A stretch of 42,190 nucleotides of DNA from Cupriavidus necator (lineage in GTDB: Bacteria; Pseudomonadota; Gammaproteobacteria; Burkholderiales; Burkholderiaceae): the NCBI RefSeq assembly GCF_013141915.1, contig NZ_SROX01000030.1, forward strand, positions 1-42,190, in the 5' to 3' direction. Below are positions 34,111 to 41,935 of this stretch, in pieces (position 1 is the stretch's first letter; every line of letters begins with the position of its first letter). A program made the position numbers and the translations under genes. Below the pieces are notes generated by a model that ran no database searches, was not told the origin of the DNA, and saw nothing but the letters and a program-made list of their open reading frames with translations.

Positions 34111-34347
34111 CTAAGCCGGCCCCGCGACGCGCCGCGGCGGCACGCTTGCGGGTTGCGCCGCCGGGTCGCGGTCCCCCGCCGCGGCGCTTGCCTGCTGCGC
34201 TTCCACCTCGCGCAGGCGGGCGCGCAGGGCACGCGTGAGATTGCGCCAGCAATCGCTGCCGAGTACCAGCCGGCGCGGCGGCGCGGCGCTGCCGGCCGCG
34301 GCAATGATCGCTGGCGCGATCCGTGCTTGCGTAGCTGCTGGCACCAA
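34111..34347 (-). pseudogene. C-terminal remnant of a short-chain dehydrogenase
   Basis: The minus strand encodes ARIAPAIIAAAG, APPRRLVLGSD, then WRNLTRALRARLREVEAQQ. This order of a helix, PPRRL-LGSD and a long charged final helix is typical of the last 50-60 residues of one group of SDR oxidoreductases. The Rossmann motif and catalytic Tyr-Lys are absent here and in the flanks. No ribosome site precedes it. It reads as the left-over 3' end of a deleted gene (inference). The remaining gap between the channel gene and the exporter gene shows no other gene. Confidence 0.6.
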
Positions 34348-34402
34348 AAAGAAAATTCACCCATAGGGGTGACCAGCGCCATTGCAGAAACCAGCGCCCG
34401 TC

Positions 34403-34726
34403 TCAGGCAGGTAGCAGTTTCAGCCCGCCAATCCCGACGAAAATCAGCCCGATCAGCACCAGCCGCAGCGGCGACGCGCTCTCACCCAGGAACAGGATGC
34501 CAATCAAGGTCACCCCGATCGCGCCGATCCCGGTCCAGATCGCATAGGCCGTGCCCACCGGCAAGTGCCGCAACGCCGCGCTGAGCAGGTAGATGCTGGC
34601 CAGCGCGGCGCCGATGCCCAGCGCCGTCGGGCCAACGCGGGTCCAGCCATCAGTATGTTTAAGCGCCAGCGCCATCACGATCTCGATCAGTCCGGCCAGC
34701 ACCAGCAGCGTCCACGCCATTGCCAT
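34403..34726 (-). CDS. sugE: Small multidrug resistance family exporter, Gdx/SugE-like
   Basis: A 107-aa four-helix inner-membrane protein. The helix-1 glutamate is in LIEIVMALALKHTDG. LRHLPVGTAYAIWTGIGAIGVTLIG and FLGESASPLRL agree with the SugE/Gdx branch rather than EmrE. Gdx proteins export guanidinium as dual-topology dimers with proton exchange; exporting small cations is therefore likely. ATG 34726 follows AGGAG by 6 nt. A LysR gene starts 110 bp away in the opposite direction, so co-regulation is likely. No guanidine riboswitch could be confirmed (see rejected). Confidence 0.88.
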   Translation of the reverse strand: MAMAWTLLVLAGLIEIVMALALKHTDGWTRVGPTALGIGAALASIYLLSAALRHLPVGTAYAIWTGIGAIGVTLIGILFLGESASPLRLVLIGLIFVGIGGLKLLPA

Positions 34727-34836
34727 GTTGTTCTCCTCGTCCGCCGCCGGGCACCCGTTGCCGGCCAGCCTCCGCCACTGTAGGCTGTGCGGATTGGCAC
34801 GAAAACTGGCGAATTCTGCAAAGGGGCTATGCAAAC

Positions 34837-35745
34837 ATGCAGGAAGCAGACTGGGACGACCTGAAATACTTCCTTGCCGTGGGCCAGTCCGGCTCGCTGG
34901 CTGGTGCCGCGCGTGCCCTGCACGTCAATCACTCCACGGTGCTGCGCCGGCTGGCGCGGCTGGAAGACACCCTGGGCACCCTGCTGTTCGAGCGTCACGC
35001 CACCGGCTACGCCATGACCCCGGCCGGCGAAGCGCTGGCGCAACGGCTGGCCGGGGTGGGCGAACAGATCGATGCGGCGCAGCGGCAGCTGTCCGGCCTC
35101 GACAGCCAACTGAGCGGCCCGTTGCGCGTGACCACCACCGACACGCTGCTGGGCGGGCTGCTGATGCCGCTGTTCGCCGAGTTCCGCGCGCTGCATCCGC
35201 GCATCCAGCTGCAGCTCGTCGTCAACAACAGCTTCCTCAGCCTGAGCCGGCGCGAGGCCGACGTGGCGATCCGGCCGGCGAACGCGCCGCCGGAGTACCT
35301 GGTGGGCCGTCGTATTGGCCGGCTGCAAACGGCGCCATACGCGGCGCGAAACTACCTGCGGCAACTGGGCCTGCCGACCGACGCGGACCACCCCACGCTG
35401 GCCGACTGGCCGGCCTATGACTGGGTCGTGCCGGACGAAGCCCTGTCGCACCTGGCCCAGTCGCGCTGGATCCGCGAGCATGTGCCGGAGCCGCGCCGCG
35501 TGGTCAGCGCCGACAGCCTGGTGGCGATGGCGGATGCGGTCCGGCATGGCATGGGCGCCGGCATGCTGTTGTGCCTGCTGGCCGGGGACGATCCGGCGCT
35601 GGTGCGGCTTGCGCCGGCCGATACGGCCTTGGATACCGACCTATGGGTGCTGACCCACCCGGACCTGCGCCACAGCGCGCGCGTGCGGGTGCTGGCGGAT
35701 TTCCTGCACGGCCGGCTGAGGCAGGGGCAATGGCTGGCGGGATGA
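34837..35745 (+). CDS. LysR-family transcriptional regulator
   Basis: A 302-aa regulator. The N-terminal winged HTH (1-62) reads DDLKYFLAVGQSGSLAGAA, HVNHSTVLRRLARLEDTLG and LFERHATGYAMTPAGEAL, a close LysR match. The C-terminal substrate-binding domain (about 90-302) has GPLRVTTTDTLLGGLLMPLFAEF and IRPANAPPEYLVGRRIG. The ATG at 34837 has AAAGGGG about 10 nt upstream. It is divergent from the sugE-like gene and probably controls it, but no clear T-N11-A site was pinned down. Effector unknown. Confidence 0.9.
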   Translation: MQEADWDDLKYFLAVGQSGSLAGAARALHVNHSTVLRRLARLEDTLGTLLFERHATGYAMTPAGEALAQRLAGVGEQIDAAQRQLSGLDSQLSGPLRVTTTDTLLGGLLMPLFAEFRALHPRIQLQLVVNNSFLSLSRREADVAIRPANAPPEYLVGRRIGRLQTAPYAARNYLRQLGLPTDADHPTLADWPAYDWVVPDEALSHLAQSRWIREHVPEPRRVVSADSLVAMADAVRHGMGAGMLLCLLAGDDPALVRLAPADTALDTDLWVLTHPDLRHSARVRVLADFLHGRLRQGQWLAG

Positions 35746-35775
35746 CACTACGCCCGCGCCGCGCCCGGTGCGTGC

Positions 35776-36996
35776 TCAGGCTGCCGGGGCATACAGCTCC
35801 AGCAACTGCTCCTCCGTGTAGCCCCAATCCGCCGCGTTCTCGAACGCCACCACCGTTTCATCGCTATGGCGCAGGTCGATCAGTGCGTTCGGCACCGGCC
35901 GGGACTGCGCCACGGAGTAGAACGCCATCACCCGGGGCCGCAGCGGGTCGGCATCGTTCTGCGCGCACACCACCGCGAGCCGGTTGGAGCGCAGGCGCAG
36001 CACGGTGCCAAGCGGATAGATGCCGACGGTGCGCGAGAAGGCCTTGAACACGCGCCGGTCAAACAGCGTGTCGACGCGCACGGCCATGTATTCCATGGCT
36101 CGGGCCGGCGACCAGGGCTGGTGTCCCGGATGGCCGCCGGTCAGCGCGTCATAGGTATCGCAAATCGCGCCGATCTTGGCGTGCACGCTCAGTTCCCGCC
36201 CGATCAGGCCAAAGGGAAAGCCGCGCCCGTCGACGCGCTCATGGTGGTGGACGCAGACATCGAGCGGGATATTGGAATAGAGCCGCGCTTCGTTGAGGAG
36301 GCGGTAGCTCGCGGAGGGATGGCGGCGGTAGGCCTCGTCCTGCTCGGGGGTGCGCTCGCCGGACCGGGATGCGGCGTCAGGAACGGTCAGCTTGCCGATA
36401 TCATGCACCAGGCCGGCCAGGCCCAGCTCGCGCACCTCGTCGTCGGGCAGGCCCAGCGTGCGGCCCACCGCGATCATCAGCGCGCAGACCGCGAAGGCAT
36501 GCAGGTAGTTGTCGTCGCCACGCGCCTTGAGCCGCGCCAGCGCCAGCAGCGCCTGCCCGTGGCGCGACAGCGAGCGCGAAGCCGAGTCGACCAGCAACAG
36601 CGCGCCGCTGAGCTCCAGCGCCCGCCCCATGCGCACGTCGGCAAACATCGAGCCGATCACGGCCTTGCCCGACTGGAGCAGTGCGCGCGCATGCACGATC
36701 TCGGCTTCGAGCGTGGCGGGTGACGGCGCATCAGCCGACTCACCGGCTCCGGGCGCAGGTGGGGACGGGAGGATGGCCGAAGCAGCGGCATCTCCCCCTT
36801 CCGGCGCCGGCACATTGCGGCCCTTCAGGAGATCGATCCAGACTTCGCGCACCCCCGCCGACTGGATCTGCCGTATCTGCTCCGCGCTGGCGACCAGGAA
36901 CCGCGCGCGCCAGAACGGGTGATTGATCCAGGGCCCGCCCAGCCTGGCCACGAACATCCCGACCTGCAATTGCTCCGACCCGATGCGTCTCAGCAT
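35776..36996 (-). CDS. HD-GYP domain protein with DUF3391 N-terminus, probable c-di-GMP phosphodiesterase
   Basis: A 406-aa cytosolic protein. Residues 1-60 match DUF3391 (LQVGMFVARLGGPWINHPFW). A variable linker follows (65-100). The HD-GYP domain (about 135-350) has H166, H198-D199 in LVHDIGKL, H226, H250-252 in HHHER and D280. The signature motif reads DGRGFP instead of DGxGYP: Phe replaces Tyr. Metal ligands look complete, so cyclic-di-GMP hydrolysis is likely but unproven. The start is ATG 36996; the ribosome site is weak. It is a single gene with an AT-richer upstream region (37010-37065) likely to contain its promoter. Confidence 0.9.
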   Translation of the reverse strand: MLRRIGSEQLQVGMFVARLGGPWINHPFWRARFLVASAEQIRQIQSAGVREVWIDLLKGRNVPAPEGGDAAASAILPSPPAPGAGESADAPSPATLEAEIVHARALLQSGKAVIGSMFADVRMGRALELSGALLLVDSASRSLSRHGQALLALARLKARGDDNYLHAFAVCALMIAVGRTLGLPDDEVRELGLAGLVHDIGKLTVPDAASRSGERTPEQDEAYRRHPSASYRLLNEARLYSNIPLDVCVHHHERVDGRGFPFGLIGRELSVHAKIGAICDTYDALTGGHPGHQPWSPARAMEYMAVRVDTLFDRRVFKAFSRTVGIYPLGTVLRLRSNRLAVVCAQNDADPLRPRVMAFYSVAQSRPVPNALIDLRHSDETVVAFENAADWGYTEEQLLELYAPAA

Positions 36997-37222
36997 GCGC
37001 CACCCTCCCGGATGATGGTTTTATTGTTTTCGTTCCGGATATCGGTATTGACGGGCATAACTTTAGCCCCGGCCGCGGCGGCAGGAACCGTGCCGCGCAC
37101 CCTTGTCAAGCGCCGCCCGAATGCCCGGACGGCGCCGTCGGGCATTGCCGGCGCCGCCATGGCCGCCGCTACAATGGCTGGCCCAGTGCTCACAGACGCC
37201 AGCCAGTCGCCCCCGTTCACCC

Positions 37223-37516
37223 ATGTCCGGAACGTACACGCTAGTCGGCATCGCCCGTGCCAAGACCCACCGCCGCGACGCGCTGGTCTCCCAGCTCACT
37301 GCGCTGCGCTCGCGCGGGCTGACCGAGCCCGGCTGCCTGGACTACCACGTCGGGCAGGACGCCGAGGACGCGCGGGTGTTCGTGATCTACATGGTGTGGG
37401 ATTCCAAGCGCGCGCTCGAATCGCACCTGAACCGGCCCTATATGCGCGATTTCCACGCCGCGCGCGCGGATTTCGTCGAAGGCGATTTCAGCTTCCGCTG
37501 GCTTAACGCCGCCTGA
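37223..37516 (+). CDS. Antibiotic-biosynthesis-monooxygenase (ABM) domain protein
   Basis: A 97-aa cytosolic protein with a ferredoxin-like fold of the ABM/YgiN type. Marks: YTLVGIARAKTHRRDALVSQL, EPGCLDYHVGQDAEDARVFVIYMVWDSKRALESHLNRPYMRDF, then a final strand. Small members of this family include quinol monooxygenases and stress-related dimers; the reaction here is unknown. ATG 37223 starts the domain; upstream in-frame codons are low-complexity. The ribosome site is poor. It is 133 bp before cysK, same strand. Confidence 0.8.
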   Translation: MSGTYTLVGIARAKTHRRDALVSQLTALRSRGLTEPGCLDYHVGQDAEDARVFVIYMVWDSKRALESHLNRPYMRDFHAARADFVEGDFSFRWLNAA

Positions 37517-37649
37517 GCGCAAGGCGCCATCCCGGTCACTTCCCGGTGGGGTCGCGCGCCTGCCGCCGCCGGCCACGCCGCTTGTCATTCCCGCCGCACC
37601 GATCTATCACTCAAGGTGACGCCCGCCACGGGCGCGGCAGGAGTGCACC

Positions 37650-38651
37650 ATGGAAATCAGGGATGGATTTGCCGGCACCATCGGCCACACGCCGCTGATC
37701 CGGCTGGCCGGCCTGAGCGCCGAAACCGGTTGCGACATCTACGGCAAGGCGGAATTCCTCAATCCCGGCGGCTCGGTCAAGGACCGCGCGGCGCTCTACA
37801 TCATCCGCGATGCCGAGCGGCGCGGGCTGCTGAAGCCGGGCGGGACAGTCATCGAAGGCACCGCGGGCAATACCGGCATCGGCCTGGCGCACCTGTGCGC
37901 GGCGCGCGGCTACCGCTGCATCGTGGTGATTCCCGACACGCAATCGCCGGAAAAGATGGAGCGGCTGCGCATGCTCGGCGCCGAGGTGCGCGCGGTACCC
38001 GCCAAGCCCTACGCCGATCCCGACAACTACCAGAAGATTGCCGGACGGCTGGCCGACGAAACCGATAACGCGATCTGGGCCAACCAGTTCGACAACCTCG
38101 CCAACCGCCAGGCCCACTACGAGACCACCGGTCCCGAGATCTGGCTCGCCACCGGCGGCCATATCGACGCCTTCACCTGCGCCACCGGCACCGGCGGCTC
38201 GCTGGCGGGCATCGCGCGCTGCCTGAAGGAACACAAGCCGGGCGTGCGCATCGTGCTGGCCGACCCGCACGGCAGCGGCCTGTACCACTTCGTCAAGCAT
38301 CGCGAAATCAAGTCGGAAGGCAGCTCGATCACCGAAGGCATCGGCTCCAGCCGCGTCACCGCCAACCTGCAGGACACGCCCATCGACGACGCCGTGCGCA
38401 TCGACGACCAGACCTGCGTCGACATGGTCTACCGGCTGCTGCGCGAGGAAGGCCTGTTCGTGGGCGGGTCATCCGGCATCAACGTCGGCGCCGCGGTGGC
38501 ACTGGCGCGCGAGATGGGTCCCGGCCACACCATCGTCACGCTGCTGTGCGACCGCGGCGACCTGTATCTGGCGCGGCTGTTCAATGCCGCGTGGCTGCAG
38601 GGCAAAGGGCTGGAGCCGATCCCGTTCCGCCGAGCCGGCCCGGCCGGGTAA
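37650..38651 (+). CDS. cysK: Cysteine synthase (O-acetylserine sulfhydrylase) family enzyme
   Basis: A 333-aa cytosolic PLP enzyme of fold type II. PLP binds K44 in NPGGSVKDRAA. The substrate loop is EGTAGNTGIGLA where classical CysK has EPTSGNTGIGLA. The phosphate-binding CATGTGGSLAG and the late GGSSGIN are kept. It would make cysteine from O-acetylserine and sulfide. The loop change and the C-terminal extension (FNAAWLQGKGLEP) put it in a divergent CysK branch, so another sulfur or amino-acid substrate is possible. The start has GGAG at about 10 nt. It is convergent with prpR (35 bp). No cysteine regulon gene is near. Confidence 0.88.
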   Translation: MEIRDGFAGTIGHTPLIRLAGLSAETGCDIYGKAEFLNPGGSVKDRAALYIIRDAERRGLLKPGGTVIEGTAGNTGIGLAHLCAARGYRCIVVIPDTQSPEKMERLRMLGAEVRAVPAKPYADPDNYQKIAGRLADETDNAIWANQFDNLANRQAHYETTGPEIWLATGGHIDAFTCATGTGGSLAGIARCLKEHKPGVRIVLADPHGSGLYHFVKHREIKSEGSSITEGIGSSRVTANLQDTPIDDAVRIDDQTCVDMVYRLLREEGLFVGGSSGINVGAAVALAREMGPGHTIVTLLCDRGDLYLARLFNAAWLQGKGLEPIPFRRAGPAG

Positions 38652-38686
38652 CCGAAGCGCAACTGCCGGCGCCGCGACCGAATTGG

Positions 38687-40648
38687 CTAGGCCCCCTTCA
38701 GCCGCCGCCACAGCGTGGTCGGGCTGATGCCGAGGATATGGCAGGCGGCGGTCCGGTCGCCGCCGCACTCCTCCAGCACGCGCCGGATATGGTCGACTTC
38801 GCTGGATTGCTTGACGCGCGCCAGCGAGCGGCGGGCCCGCGCGGCCGGCGCCGCGGGCGCGGCTGCGGGCGCGGGGGCTGGCGCCGCATCGCCGAACAGC
38901 TCCGGCGCCGCGGCCTGCAGTTCGTGCTGCAGGGCCTCGCCATCCAGCCGGCGGCCGGCCACCAGCACCGCGATGCGCTCGGTCACGTTTTCCAGTTCAC
39001 GGATATTGCCAGGCCAGCGGTAGCGCGCCAGCCGCGCGCGCGCCGCCGCGGGCAGGCGCTGCGGGCGCTCCAGGCCCAGCCGCTCCTGCGCGCGGCGGTA
39101 CAGCAGCTCGGCCAGCTCGGGCAGGTCTTCGGCGCGTTCGCGCAGCGGCGGCATCGCGATGCGCAGGATGTTGAGGCGGTAGTACAGGTCCTGCCGGAAG
39201 GTGCCGTCGCTCACCAATGCCGGCAGGTCGCGATGGGTGGCGGCGATCACGCGCACGTTCACCGGCACCGCGTCGAGCCCGCCGATCGGCAGCACCTGCT
39301 TTTCCTGCAGCACGCGCAGCAGGCGCGTCTGCAGCGCGGGCGGCATGTCGCCGACCTCGTCGAGAAACAGCGTGCCGTTGTGGGCCGATTCGAACAGGCC
39401 GGCCTTGCCGCCGCGGCGCGCGCCGGTGAAGGCGCCCTCTTCATAGCCGAACAGCTCGCTTTCCAGCAGCGCCTCGGGAAAGGCCGCGCAGTTGACCGCC
39501 ACGAACGGGAACGCGCGGCGCGGGCTGGCATCGTGCATGCCCTGCGCCAGCACCTCCTTGCCGGTGCCGCTCTCGCCGCCGATCAGCACGGTGGAATCCA
39601 CCGCGGCATAGCGCCGTGCCAGTTCGCGCAAGGCGGTCATGACCGCCGAGGTGCCGGCCAGGTCGTCGAGGCTGTAGCGCACTCCCGCCGGCCGCGCGCG
39701 GCTGCGCGAGCGCAGGTTGCGGTCCACGCGCTGGATCGCGCTGGCGTCCTGGATGGTCAGCACCGCGCCGGTGGTGCCGGCCTCGCCGAGAATCGGGATG
39801 CGGTTGACCACCACCATCTTGTCGCCCAGCTTGTGGATCGCCTCGAGTTCCTTGTCGCCGCTCTGCATCACCCCTTCCAGCGCCAGGTTGGGCGCGAGCG
39901 TCTGCAGCTTGCGCCCAACCGCGGCGGCGGCAGAGGTGCCGAGGAAGCGCTCCATCGCCGGGTTGAACGACTGGATGCGCCCCTGCGCGTCAACCGCCGC
40001 CACGCCCTCGTTCAGGTGCGCCAGGATGGTGTTGACATAGTCGCGCCGGGTGGCCTCGATACGGCGCAGGCGCGCGGCCTCGATTGCGTCTTCCAGCGCC
40101 ATGCGCACCGAGTTGCCCGAGTACAGGAATACGCCGGTCAGCCCATAGCGGTCGGCCAGGTCGGTCACCAGGCCAGGGCCCACCACCACCTGGATGCCCT
40201 CCTGTTTCAGCGCCTTCACGCGCGCCACGGCGTCATCCTCGGTCAGGTAGGTGTAGGCCGGCACCGACAGCGAAAACGCGCGCACGAACTCATCCACCTC
40301 GGCGTAGGTGGCGGCATGCGTGACCAACGCCACCCGCGGCGAAATGCGCCGCGCCGTGGCCAGTGCGCTCATCACGTCGAAGCCGGTGACCTTGACCAGC
40401 ACCACCGGCACATCGACGTGCTGGCGCAGGTAGGCGCCATTGGACCCGCCCGCCACCACCACATCGAGCCGGCCCTCGCGCACCTCGCGCGCCACCGCGC
40501 TGGCGGCCGCTTCGAAACCCTTGCCGACGATGCGGAATTCGGCGCGATCGGCATACGCCGGGATCAGGTCGGCAAAGGCGCGTGCGAGGCGGCTGATGCC
40601 GATCGCCCAGATGCGCGGGCGGCCTTGCGGGGAAACGGGAGGAGCCAT
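38687..40648 (-). CDS. prpR: PrpR, sigma-54-dependent activator of the propionate (2-methylcitrate) operon
   Basis: A 653-aa regulator. Order: PrpR N-terminal sensor domain (about 10-190, with RPRIWAIGISRLARAF and VVVAGGSNGAYL), a PAS-like part (about 205-300, LAHLNEGVAAVDAQGRIQSFN), the sigma-54 AAA+ domain with Walker A GESGTGKE, the sigma-54-contacting GAFTGA loop and Walker B LFLDEVGD, a Pro/Ala linker, and a Fis-type HTH at the end (TAACHILGISPTTLWRRLK). Related PrpR proteins are activated by 2-methylcitrate. It is divergent from prpB, which has a -24/-12 promoter, and an inverted repeat lies between. ATG 40648 starts the sensor domain; the ribosome site is weak. Confidence 0.95.
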   Translation of the reverse strand: MAPPVSPQGRPRIWAIGISRLARAFADLIPAYADRAEFRIVGKGFEAAASAVAREVREGRLDVVVAGGSNGAYLRQHVDVPVVLVKVTGFDVMSALATARRISPRVALVTHAATYAEVDEFVRAFSLSVPAYTYLTEDDAVARVKALKQEGIQVVVGPGLVTDLADRYGLTGVFLYSGNSVRMALEDAIEAARLRRIEATRRDYVNTILAHLNEGVAAVDAQGRIQSFNPAMERFLGTSAAAAVGRKLQTLAPNLALEGVMQSGDKELEAIHKLGDKMVVVNRIPILGEAGTTGAVLTIQDASAIQRVDRNLRSRSRARPAGVRYSLDDLAGTSAVMTALRELARRYAAVDSTVLIGGESGTGKEVLAQGMHDASPRRAFPFVAVNCAAFPEALLESELFGYEEGAFTGARRGGKAGLFESAHNGTLFLDEVGDMPPALQTRLLRVLQEKQVLPIGGLDAVPVNVRVIAATHRDLPALVSDGTFRQDLYYRLNILRIAMPPLRERAEDLPELAELLYRRAQERLGLERPQRLPAAARARLARYRWPGNIRELENVTERIAVLVAGRRLDGEALQHELQAAAPELFGDAAPAPAPAAAPAAPAARARRSLARVKQSSEVDHIRRVLEECGGDRTAACHILGISPTTLWRRLKGA

Positions 40649-40732
40649 GATGCAATGCAGAAGGAAAGCGTGATGAAACGCGCGATGAACAGGCGTACAG
40701 TGCTGGCACATTGTGAGCCACCGCGCCCCGGA

Positions 40733-40783
40733 TTTCAACTTTGAATTCCAAATGAAGACACTTGGAATTCAATTGTGTTGAAA
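40733..40783. promoter_or_regulatory. Nested inverted repeat, probable PrpR enhancer site
   Basis: The inner repeat TTGAATTCCAA (40741-40751) and TTGGAATTCAA (40762-40772) is perfect over 11 bp with a 10-bp spacer. An outer pair TTTCAAC (40733-40739) and GTTGAAA (40777-40783) is also complementary. It lies about 95-145 bp upstream of the prpB -24 element, typical for a sigma-54 enhancer, and 85 bp before prpR. The local DNA is AT-rich. Confidence 0.7.
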
Positions 40784-40876
40784 CTTGGCATGAAATACCC
40801 GGTGGGTCCTCGCCGCCTTCCCGCCAGGCCAGTCCCTGCAAGGGATAGCGGGATTTTCAGGCGCGCCCGCGATCCT

Positions 40877-40892
40877 TGGCACATCCCTTGCA
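40877..40892 (+). promoter_or_regulatory. Sigma-54 (-24/-12) promoter of prpB
   Basis: TGGCACATCCCTTGCA matches the sigma-54 consensus TGGCAC-N5-TTGCA at every fixed position. The GG and GC elements are 10 bp apart as required. The start point should fall near 40903, giving a leader of about 25 nt before the prpB ATG. The adjacent gene encodes a sigma-54 activator. Confidence 0.92.
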
Positions 40893-40928
40893 GTATTTGG
40901 CTTGTCCTGTTCACCCAACGCAAACGCC

Positions 40929-41837
40929 ATGACCTATTCCGCTTCCGACCTCGCGCGCTCCGCTGGCGCCCGTTTCCGCCAGGCGCTTGCCGAAGAGCAT
41001 CCGCTGCAGGTGGTCGGCACCATCAACGCCAACCACGCCCTGCTGGCCAAGCGCGCCGGCTACCGGGCCATCTACCTGTCCGGCGGCGGTGTCGCGGCCG
41101 GTTCGCTGGGCCTGCCCGACCTGGGCATCTCCAACCTGGACGACGTGCTGACCGATATCCGCCGCATTACCGACGTGTGCGACACGCCGCTGCTGGTCGA
41201 CGTCGACACCGGTTTTGGCGCCTCGGCCTTCAACGTGGCTCGCACCACCAAGTCGCTGATCAAGTTCGGCGCCGCGGCCATGCATATCGAAGACCAGGTC
41301 GGCGCCAAGCGCTGCGGCCATCGTCCCAACAAGGAAATCGTCACCCAGGGTGAAATGGTCGACCGCATCAAGGCCGCCGTCGATGCCCGCACCGATGAGA
41401 ACTTTGTCATCATGGCCCGCACCGACGCGCTGGCCGTGGAAGGCCTGGACAAGGCCATCGAGCGCGCAGTGGCGTGCGTGGAAGCCGGCGCCGACGCCAT
41501 CTTCCCGGAAGCCATGACCGACCTGGCCATGTACCGCAAGTTTGTCGACGCGGTGAAGGTGCCGGTGCTGGCCAACATCACCGAGTTTGGCGCCACGCCA
41601 CTGTTCACCACCGAAGAACTGGGCGGCGCCGGCGTGTCGATGGTGCTGTATCCGCTGTCGGCCTTCCGCGCCATGAACAAGGCCGCGGAGAACGTCTACG
41701 CGGCGATCCGCCGCGACGGCACGCAGAAGAACGTGGTCGATACCATGCAGACCCGCGCCGAACTCTACGAGAGCATCGGCTACCATGACTTCGAGCAGAA
41801 GCTTGACGCGCTCTTCGCACAAGGCAAGGGCAAGTAA
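40929..41837 (+). CDS. prpB: 2-methylisocitrate lyase (PrpB)
   Basis: A 302-aa cytosolic enzyme of the isocitrate lyase superfamily. It splits 2-methylisocitrate to pyruvate and succinate, the last step of the 2-methylcitrate cycle. The catalytic motif KRCGH is at residues 127-131 with Cys129 as general acid; metal ligands are in LLVDVDTGFG (Asp91, Asp93). SGGGVAAGSLGLPDLGISNL is the usual PrpB N-terminus. The length is normal. ATG 40929 follows directly the 25-nt leader from the sigma-54 start. prpC follows after 98 bp, with hairpins in the gap. Confidence 0.96.
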   Translation: MTYSASDLARSAGARFRQALAEEHPLQVVGTINANHALLAKRAGYRAIYLSGGGVAAGSLGLPDLGISNLDDVLTDIRRITDVCDTPLLVDVDTGFGASAFNVARTTKSLIKFGAAAMHIEDQVGAKRCGHRPNKEIVTQGEMVDRIKAAVDARTDENFVIMARTDALAVEGLDKAIERAVACVEAGADAIFPEAMTDLAMYRKFVDAVKVPVLANITEFGATPLFTTEELGGAGVSMVLYPLSAFRAMNKAAENVYAAIRRDGTQKNVVDTMQTRAELYESIGYHDFEQKLDALFAQGKGK

Positions 41838-41850
41838 GCAAGACTCAGGC

Positions 41851-41891
41851 GCGGCCGGGCTATGTCCCGGCCGCTTGCACGATCTCGTGCA
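41851..41891 (+). other. Two hairpins in the prpB-prpC intergenic region
   Basis: Hairpin 1 is GCGGCCGGG (41851-41859) with CCCGGCCGC (41866-41874), a perfect 9-bp stem with a 6-nt loop. Immediately after comes the 16-bp palindrome TGCACGA-TC-TCGTGCA (41876-41891). There is no T run. They may tune prpC relative to prpB by RNA processing or partial termination. Confidence 0.5.
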
Positions 41892-41935
41892 CGATACAGA
41901 CAGGCTATACCAGGCATCACACAAAGGAGACCCAG

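Noticed and set aside
34747..34766. Guanidine-II (mini-ykkC) riboswitch in the leader of the SugE-like gene
   Set aside because: On the minus strand one hairpin with an ACGG-containing loop can be drawn, but its loop is five bases and the stem has a bulge. The second ACGA is not inside a stem, so the required pair of ACGR hairpins is missing.
40649..40738. Upstream 30-residue extension of PrpR to 40738
   Set aside because: It would start at the edge of the inverted repeat and adds a Cys/His-rich stretch with no relation to the PrpR sensor domain. ATG 40648 fits family length.
38546..40744. 732-aa plus-strand frame opposite prpR
   Set aside because: Arg/His/Ala-rich shadow; the minus strand encodes a complete sigma-54 activator with all motifs.
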